NCBI GenBank assembly: GCA_023247835.1
Contig: JAHFFU010000010.1
Span: 1 to 11,306, forward strand
DNA length: 11,306 bases
Origin: Candidatus Bathyarchaeota archaeon
Lineage (GTDB): Archaea; Thermoproteota; Bathyarchaeia; 40CM-2-53-6; FEN-987
Reading direction: 5' to 3'
Of the stretch, positions 7,262 to 11,306 are shown piece by piece (position 1 is the stretch's first letter; every line of letters starts with the position of its first letter). Below the pieces are notes generated by a model. That model did not search any database, was not told the DNA's origin, and saw only the letters and a list, made by a program, of their open reading frames with translations. The position numbers and the translations under genes are program-made.

Positions 7262-7415
7262 CCCAATTTTCCATCTGATCGAGTCCCAAGTACAGGTCCA
7301 TGAGTTCCTCCTCCCCTGATTCTGGCTCCATCTCGAAGAGATCCAGGGCAAGGCCATTTGGGCGGGGTTTCGTCAAGTAGGAGCGTACGTTGCGGAGAAA
7401 AGAGCCCGAAAACAA
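7254..7415 (-). CDS. Possible small acidic protein (53 aa), unrecognised
   Basis: I do not recognise this frame. It reads from TTG at 7415 to TGA at 7254-7256. The first part is basic (LRNVRSYLTKPRPNG) and the second strongly acidic (LFEMEPESGEEELMDLYLGL), ending QMENWVT. Support for coding: a GGGTGG ribosome-binding-like site 4 nt before the TTG, third positions rich in G/C like the neighbouring genes, a TATA-like box (AAATATAG) about 56 nt upstream, and an 8-nt tail overlap with the PHP gene that leaves no gap. Against it: the start is TTG, the frame is short, and a TAG lies just upstream so it cannot be longer. It could be the remnant C-terminus of a lost gene. ATG codons further in would give only about 25 residues. 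Confidence 0.45.
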   Translation of the reverse strand: MFSGSFLRNVRSYLTKPRPNGLALDLFEMEPESGEEELMDLYLGLDQMENWVT

Positions 7416-7429
7416 TGAGCCACCCTGCT

Positions 7430-7448
7430 AAATGTTCTTAGAACATTT
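7430..7448. promoter_or_regulatory. Perfect 19-nt palindrome, operator-like
   Basis: AAATGTTCTTAGAACATTT is two perfect 9-nt arms around a single central base (7439). It lies between the TATA-like box at 7468-7475 and the small ORF's TTG at 7415. The expected transcription start, about 25 nt after the TATA centre, falls inside it. A dimeric regulator bound here would block RNA polymerase, the usual layout of archaeal repression. The protein that binds it is not identifiable from the window. I noticed no second copy by eye. Confidence 0.5.
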
Positions 7449-7655
7449 GTGTTGGAGGCCCGTCGGACTATATTTGGAAACGGGTCTTAACCGCGATGCG
7501 CTTTGACCATCTCAAAGGTTAGGGGACCGGTAATTCACAGAATCTTGCGTTGTATTTTTCCAGGAACTAGGAAAGATTATCCTTAGCGGTAGCGGGCGTT
7601 TGCAACAGCTGTGCCTAGGTTAGGGTTAGAGCTATACCCTGGCGTTCTTCGAGCG
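7449..7655. other. Intergenic stretch with no gene seen
   Basis: Together with the small ORF this fills the 394 nt between the PHP and MoaD-like genes. Apart from the TATA-like box described separately, every frame on both strands is broken by stops within about 25 codons. I see no tRNA T-arm, no C/D-box pair and no repeat array. A T5 run at 7555-7559 could end plus-strand transcripts. A 5-bp stem at 7622-7640 just after the moaD-like stop has no U-tract and is not convincing as a terminator. Confidence 0.5.
7468..7475 (-). promoter_or_regulatory. TATA-like box for the small minus-strand ORF
   Basis: The minus strand reads AAATATAG, one of the better TATA-like matches in the window. It would place transcription initiation near 7445, inside the palindrome, giving a leader of about 30 nt before the TTG at 7415. 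It could instead drive a short non-coding transcript. Confidence 0.45.
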
Positions 7656-7940
7656 TCACCCTCCCCCCACGGGAGGTATGATTGCGAATATACACCCGTC
7701 CGTCAACGCCGTCGAGAAGCCGCCGGTTCCAGAGATTGATTTTTGGTCGAGGATAAATTGAAGGTATGGCCGCGGGCTTTCGGTCTTATCAAAAAGGTAT
7801 TCCTTTAAACTGTCTCCATGTTTTGCTGCTAAAAGGTCGAGAAACCCTCTCACGTTAGTCCCATTGGGAACGTCTAGGACCTCCTCTCGTAGGTTGACTA
7901 GTTCTCGAACCGAGGCGAAGTATTGCACCTTAACTTTCAA
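7656..7940 (-). CDS. MoaD/ThiS-family ubiquitin-like sulfur-carrier protein
   Basis: This 94-residue beta-grasp protein starts with the typical strand MKVKVQYFASVREL and ends IIPPVGGG. In MoaD, ThiS and archaeal SAMP proteins the C-terminal Gly-Gly is adenylated by an E1-like enzyme and then carries sulfur (molybdopterin, thiamine or tRNA thiolation) or is attached to lysines of other proteins. Ending exactly in glycines at the stop codon supports a working carrier. The start is TTG at 7940 with GGAAG upstream, inside the 30-nt gap after gcvPB; an in-frame GTG four codons later is an alternative. The position makes it the last gene of the gcv operon. No moaE, thiF-like or other partner is in the window, so the pathway is open. 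Confidence 0.85.
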   Translation of the reverse strand: MKVKVQYFASVRELVNLREEVLDVPNGTNVRGFLDLLAAKHGDSLKEYLFDKTESPRPYLQFILDQKSISGTGGFSTALTDGCIFAIIPPVGGG

Positions 7941-7970
7941 GCCGGGTCTTCCTGCGAGAGCTACTTGTGG

Positions 7971-9482
7971 TCAGCGTTTGTGACTCATTTTCCATGTCAA
8001 TTGCATTGTCTTCGGCCTGTTGGCTTTGGCTTCATCTATTCTCGTCACACTTGTCGCATGGGGGCTAGTTGCGGGCTGGTCGGACTTCGAGTAGGCCTCC
8101 TCGCTTATTCTAGCGAAGCCGTTGATCATAGCGTCGAGTTCCTCTTTGGCGACCGTTTCAGTCGGTTCAGTCATCATAGCTTCGCCTACGATCATGGGGA
8201 AATAGACGGTTGGCGGGTGTACTCCAAAGTCAAGTAGCCTCTTTCCTACCTGAAGTGCCGTAACGCCCGTTTCTTTTGCAAGACTTGACGCGGACAAAAC
8301 GAATTCATGCTTTCTAGTAACCCCTTCTCCGTAAGGAAGTGAAAAGCCTCTGATCTTTCGAAGCTTCTGTGCCATGTAATTGGCATTAAGGACAGCGACT
8401 TCAGAGGCCGTCTCCAACCCTTCCTTCCCGTGTAGAAGAATGTATGCGTAAGCACGCAGGACTACGGCGGCGCTACCGTGAAAAGCTCTGACCCTTCCAA
8501 TGCTCTTCGGCCTATTGTAGTCTAGATAATATTTGGTCCCATCAAACTCGACGGTCGGAACAGGTAAGTAATCCGTGAGACGACTGGTGACTCCGACCGG
8601 CCCGGCGCCGGGGCCGCCTCCGCCGTGTGGTGTTGCAAAGGTTTTGTGAAGGTTGATGTGAACAATATCGAAGCCCATGTCGCCGGGCTTTGCTTTTCCC
8701 ATTATCGCATTGAGGTTTGCGCCATCGTAGTATAACAACCCGCCGGCGTCGTGGACTATGCGAGCAATTTCTAGTATTTCGCGTTCGAAGATGCCCAGCG
8801 TGTTGGGGTTTGTGATCATTAGGCCAGCGGTTTTCCGCCCCACGGCGCTCTTAAGCGCCTGCGTGTCCACGCACCCTTCGGAATTTGAGGGAACTTCCAC
8901 GACCTTGTAACCGGCCATCGCGGCGCTGGCAGGGTTCGTCCCATGGGCTGAATCTGGGACGATAATCTCATCCCGATTCATGTCGCCCGTATCGCGATGG
9001 TACGCCCGCATCAGCATCACCCCCGTGTATTCCCCGTGTGCTCCGGCGGCAGGTTGTAGCGTTATCTTCTGCATGCCAACGATGTTCGCTAGGAACTTCG
9101 CTGTCTCGTAAAGCACCTGTAAAATTCCTTGCACGGTCCTTAGGTCTTGGTACGGGTGTAACTCTTGGATTTTGTGTGAGGCGGCTATCAGATCGCAGAG
9201 TTTCGGGTTGTATTTCATTGTGCAACTTCCGAGCGGATAGATACCTAGGTCGACCCCGAAGTTCTCTTGCGAGAGACGGGTGAAGTGGCGAATTACTTCG
9301 ACCTCCGAGACTTCCGGTAAAGGCGGTGGGGTCGCGCGACGGAGTTTGCTCGGAACAGCCTTCAGGGCAGCCTCACTTTCCTGAGCGGAGGAGAGCTGGT
9401 GGAAGCCGATTTTTCCACGCTGTGACATTTCGATTATGGGGGGTTCGTCCCATTTCGCTTGAGAGTAGACCAATAATCTCAA
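7971..9482 (-). CDS. gcvPB: Glycine dehydrogenase (decarboxylating) subunit 2
   Basis: This is the C-terminal half of the P-protein, which decarboxylates glycine with pyridoxal phosphate and passes the aminomethyl group to lipoyl-GcvH. It has 503 residues, normal for the split form. Landmarks are QAKWDEP near the N-terminus (8-14), YPLGSCTMKYNP (82-93), SAHGTNPASAAMAGY (178-192) and the PLP-lysine segment INLHKTFATPHGGGG (276-290; K280 forms the Schiff base). The C-terminal PHATSVTRIDEAKANRP is the usual family ending rather than an extension. The start is TTG at 9482, overlapping the gcvPA stop by 4 nt (TTGA), so the two subunits are translationally coupled. The moaD-like gene begins 30 nt after its stop. 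Without gcvH or gcvT here, those partners must be elsewhere. Confidence 0.96.
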   Translation of the reverse strand: MRLLVYSQAKWDEPPIIEMSQRGKIGFHQLSSAQESEAALKAVPSKLRRATPPPLPEVSEVEVIRHFTRLSQENFGVDLGIYPLGSCTMKYNPKLCDLIAASHKIQELHPYQDLRTVQGILQVLYETAKFLANIVGMQKITLQPAAGAHGEYTGVMLMRAYHRDTGDMNRDEIIVPDSAHGTNPASAAMAGYKVVEVPSNSEGCVDTQALKSAVGRKTAGLMITNPNTLGIFEREILEIARIVHDAGGLLYYDGANLNAIMGKAKPGDMGFDIVHINLHKTFATPHGGGGPGAGPVGVTSRLTDYLPVPTVEFDGTKYYLDYNRPKSIGRVRAFHGSAAVVLRAYAYILLHGKEGLETASEVAVLNANYMAQKLRKIRGFSLPYGEGVTRKHEFVLSASSLAKETGVTALQVGKRLLDFGVHPPTVYFPMIVGEAMMTEPTETVAKEELDAMINGFARISEEAYSKSDQPATSPHATSVTRIDEAKANRPKTMQLTWKMSHKR

Positions 9483-10876
9483 GCCTCCAAGACTTGTCGA
9501 AGCTTGTCGGCGAGCATGTCGATGTCTCGGTGAGTGTGAACTTCGGTAAAGCAGTAGAGGGCTGTCTGCCCGAGTTCTGGGTAGTGCTCGCTTACATCTA
9601 GCCCGCCTTGGATTCCGGCTTCCAGCATTGCCTCGCTTATTTCGGCCACCTTCCTTCCAGTCTCGTCGAAGTTTACTGTGAACTCCATGAAGTGGAACGC
9701 GTCGAACCCTGGCGCCGAAACTCCACGAATCTTTCGCAACTGTTCCATCGCGTACTTCGTTCTATCCAAGATTGTCGCACAGAGCTGCGTGATTCCATTC
9801 GGGCCCAGCAGTGCTAGGTACGTTGCAGCGGCTAACGCGAGGAGGGCTTCATTTGTGCATATGTTCGAGGTCGCCTTCTCCCGCCGAATATGCTGCTCGC
9901 GTGTTTGCAACGCCATGCAGTAGGCGTCCTGTTTACCGTCTTGTGTGGTCGTCTTCCCGATTATTCGACCTGGCATTTGTCTGAGAAGAGCATCACCTTT
10001 GCATGCGAAAATCCCGAGAAGAGGCCCGCCATAATTCATATGGTTGCCAAGCGGTTGTCCTTCCCCTACAACTATGTCGGCTCCCAGTTCTCCGGGTGGT
10101 TTCAACACGCCCAGCGAGATGGGTTCACATCCAACTAGAAAAAGAGCTCCGCCATTATGAGCCAGTTGAGCTATTTCTTCGCTTGATGGCTCAACGAATC
10201 CAAGAAATGATGGGTACTCTAAGTAAACGCCCGCCGCGTGGGCAGATAATTTTCTTTTCAGGTCGGTGGGATCAATGGCCCCTGTTCGCCCGTCTTGCGC
10301 AACTTCAACCACTTTGATGTCAGCAGACTCACAAAAAGCTCGCAAAGTAGAGAGGCGTTCAGGGTGGATGAAATGTGGCACAAGAAATTCGTTACGGCCG
10401 GTTACCCGCGAAGCCATTCTGGCCGCTTCTCCCAGCGCTGTCGACCAGTCATAAAGCGAGCTATTCGCGTAGTCCATTGAGGTCAACTCACAGATCATGC
10501 TTTGATATTCGAACAAGGCCTGAAGCATTCCCTGCGACACCTCAGGCTGGTACGGTGTGTAAGAGGTTAGGAACTCTCCCCGGCTGGTTATAGCGTCTAC
10601 TGCGGCAGGGACATGGTGTGGCCAGACGCCGCCACCCAGAAAGCACAGGAGATCACGGGTTGAAAGATTCTTGTTGAGTAGCGCATCGACATGGCGCCTA
10701 ACCTCCATCTCAGAAACCTTGGATGGGATTGCTAAGGAGGCTTTCGTTCGTATGGCCTGTGGAATATCTTTGAAGAGGTCCTCAATTGTTCCAGCGCCGA
10801 TTTCTCTAAGCATCTCGCGCATAATCGATTCGTCGCTATTGGGAATGTATGGATGTGTTTTCGACAAGTGCCGCAC
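9479..10876 (-). CDS. gcvPA: Glycine dehydrogenase (decarboxylating) subunit 1
   Basis: This is the N-terminal half of the P-protein of the glycine cleavage system; it pairs with GcvPB to form the active alpha2beta2 enzyme and does not hold the PLP lysine itself. It has 465 residues. Family text includes HPYIPNSDESIMREML near the start, TPYQPEVSQGMLQALFEYQ, MNYGGPLLGIFAC, PGRIIGKTTTQDG and REQHIRREKATSNICTNEAL. The start is GTG at 10876, in line with the usual MRHPYIPN-like N-terminus. A TATA-like box about 30 nt upstream predicts a very short leader or leaderless message. It is the first gene of the gcvPA-gcvPB-moaD-like operon and divergent from the acyltransferase gene. Confidence 0.96.
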   Translation of the reverse strand: MRHLSKTHPYIPNSDESIMREMLREIGAGTIEDLFKDIPQAIRTKASLAIPSKVSEMEVRRHVDALLNKNLSTRDLLCFLGGGVWPHHVPAAVDAITSRGEFLTSYTPYQPEVSQGMLQALFEYQSMICELTSMDYANSSLYDWSTALGEAARMASRVTGRNEFLVPHFIHPERLSTLRAFCESADIKVVEVAQDGRTGAIDPTDLKRKLSAHAAGVYLEYPSFLGFVEPSSEEIAQLAHNGGALFLVGCEPISLGVLKPPGELGADIVVGEGQPLGNHMNYGGPLLGIFACKGDALLRQMPGRIIGKTTTQDGKQDAYCMALQTREQHIRREKATSNICTNEALLALAAATYLALLGPNGITQLCATILDRTKYAMEQLRKIRGVSAPGFDAFHFMEFTVNFDETGRKVAEISEAMLEAGIQGGLDVSEHYPELGQTALYCFTEVHTHRDIDMLADKLRQVLEA

Positions 10877-10901
10877 CCTCGCGGCGGCCTTTACACTGAG
10901 T

Positions 10902-10910
10902 TCATATTAT
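10902..10910 (-). promoter_or_regulatory. TATA-like box of the gcvPA operon
   Basis: The minus strand reads ATAATATGA, centred about 30 nt before the gcvPA GTG. Transcription would start near 10881, leaving about 5 nt of leader, so translation is probably leaderless or nearly so. The same AT-rich text could serve the divergent acyltransferase gene. Confidence 0.5.
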
Positions 10911-10968
10911 TCGGTTATGGTTGTTTGAGAAGTTAGAAAATCAGGCTTCGAACAAACCAATTAAGTCC

Positions 10969-11306
10969 ATGGCCATCATTGATGGGACGGTTACGATTCC
11001 GTTGAGCCCACGTAAGATTGATCCAACAGCGTTCGTGGAGAACAAGCGCCTCCTTGCATCCGGTATACATGTTGGCGCGGGCTCTCGACTGATGGGTGAT
11101 GTGCGGACCGGTGAAGGAGTATTCATCGATTCAAACACGTTGATATACGGTCCCGTCAAGGTAGGGAAACGCACGTATATCGGGCCCAATTGCGCCGTGG
11201 GCTTTCCTGCACCTGATGAGCTTAAGGAGTTGATGCGCTCACACCGAATCAAGCGGAAGAAAATAACTACCCTAGGCGAGAACTGTATTTTGAGATCTGG
11301 CACAAC
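10969..11306 (+). CDS. Left-handed beta-helix (hexapeptide-repeat) acyltransferase, 5' part
   Basis: I translated this plus-strand frame by hand; it has about 112 codons and runs off the window without a stop. After a short N-terminal strand (MAIIDGTVTIPLSPRKIDPT) it shows the imperfect hexapeptide pattern of trimeric acyltransferases: IHVGAGSRLMGDVRTGEGVF, then LIYGPVKVGKRTYIGPNCAV, a basic loop (LKELMRSHRIKRKK), and LGENCILRSGT at the edge. Such enzymes move acetyl or succinyl groups onto sugars, amino acids or cofactors; the substrate is not visible. The frame is open upstream to a TGA at 10904-10906, so a TTG at 10921 could add 16 residues, but the ATG looks more natural. The TATA for this gene is uncertain; AT-rich text lies at 10932-10940. 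Confidence 0.8.
   Translation, partial: MAIIDGTVTIPLSPRKIDPTAFVENKRLLASGIHVGAGSRLMGDVRTGEGVFIDSNTLIYGPVKVGKRTYIGPNCAVGFPAPDELKELMRSHRIKRKKITTLGENCILRSGT

Noticed and set aside
7432..7506. A 24-codon plus-strand ORF beginning inside the palindrome.
   Set aside because: Too short, no ribosome-binding site, and its start is explained by the palindrome sequence.
7616..7631. Telomere-like text GGTTAGGGTTAG after the MoaD-like gene.
   Set aside because: Only about two units and no array; chance similarity in an archaeal intergenic region.
7622..7640. Stem AGGGT/ACCCT downstream of the MoaD-like stop as a terminator.
   Set aside because: A 5-bp stem with a 9-nt loop and no following U-tract on the minus strand; archaeal terminators rely mainly on U-runs.
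7923..8237. Plus-strand 104-codon open frame across the 3' end of gcvPB, and similar long antisense frames over top6B, gcvPA and metG.
   Set aside because: They are opposite-strand shadows of well-recognised proteins with no family resemblance.
10941..11303. Minus-strand 120-codon frame at the right edge.
   Set aside because: The plus strand here encodes a clear hexapeptide-repeat protein; the minus frame has no recognisable motifs.

Overview
This is archaeal DNA. It carries both topoisomerase VI subunits, the translation factors aIF1A and aIF2-beta, a RIO1 kinase, a Dim2/Pno1-type double-KH protein, DUF424 and a glycine decarboxylase split into two subunits. The mix of ATG, GTG and TTG starts and the TATA-like boxes close to start codons fit archaea as well. 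I cannot place the lineage securely. The protein flavour (Top6B N-terminus, compact MetRS) suggests the TACK side, perhaps Bathyarchaeia- or Thaumarchaeota-like, but this is only an impression.

Layout. Positions 1-4814 are read on the minus strand as one collinear block. In order of transcription it holds aIF2-beta, DUF424, a short gap with a TATA-like box, aIF1A, RIO1, the KH protein, Top6B and Top6A. Top6A is cut by the left window edge and has no stop in view. Genes in this block are tightly packed and several overlap (17 nt for RIO1/KH, 47 nt for Top6B/Top6A). It joins translation initiation, small-subunit ribosome maturation and DNA topology.

A divergent intergenic region (4815-4981) separates that block from a plus-strand pair: methionyl-tRNA synthetase and, 12 nt after it, a small PHP-fold metal-dependent phosphoesterase. 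The PHP gene ends tail-to-tail, overlapping by 8 nt, with an unrecognised 53-codon minus-strand ORF. That ORF has its own TATA-like box and a perfect 19-nt palindrome where the transcript should start. Some 200 nt beyond it show no gene.

Positions 7656-10876 are a second minus-strand operon: gcvPA, gcvPB (4-nt overlap), then a MoaD/ThiS-family ubiquitin-like sulfur carrier. GcvPA and GcvPB together form the P-protein of the glycine cleavage system; its GcvH and GcvT partners are not in the window. Reading rightward from the gcv promoter region is the 5' part of a left-handed beta-helix (hexapeptide-repeat) acyltransferase, cut by the right edge.

Most of the window is recognisable core archaeal metabolism and information processing. 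The least explained element is the small ORF with its palindrome at 7254-7475. Next come the MoaD-like gene in the gcv operon and the DUF424 gene paired with aIF2-beta.
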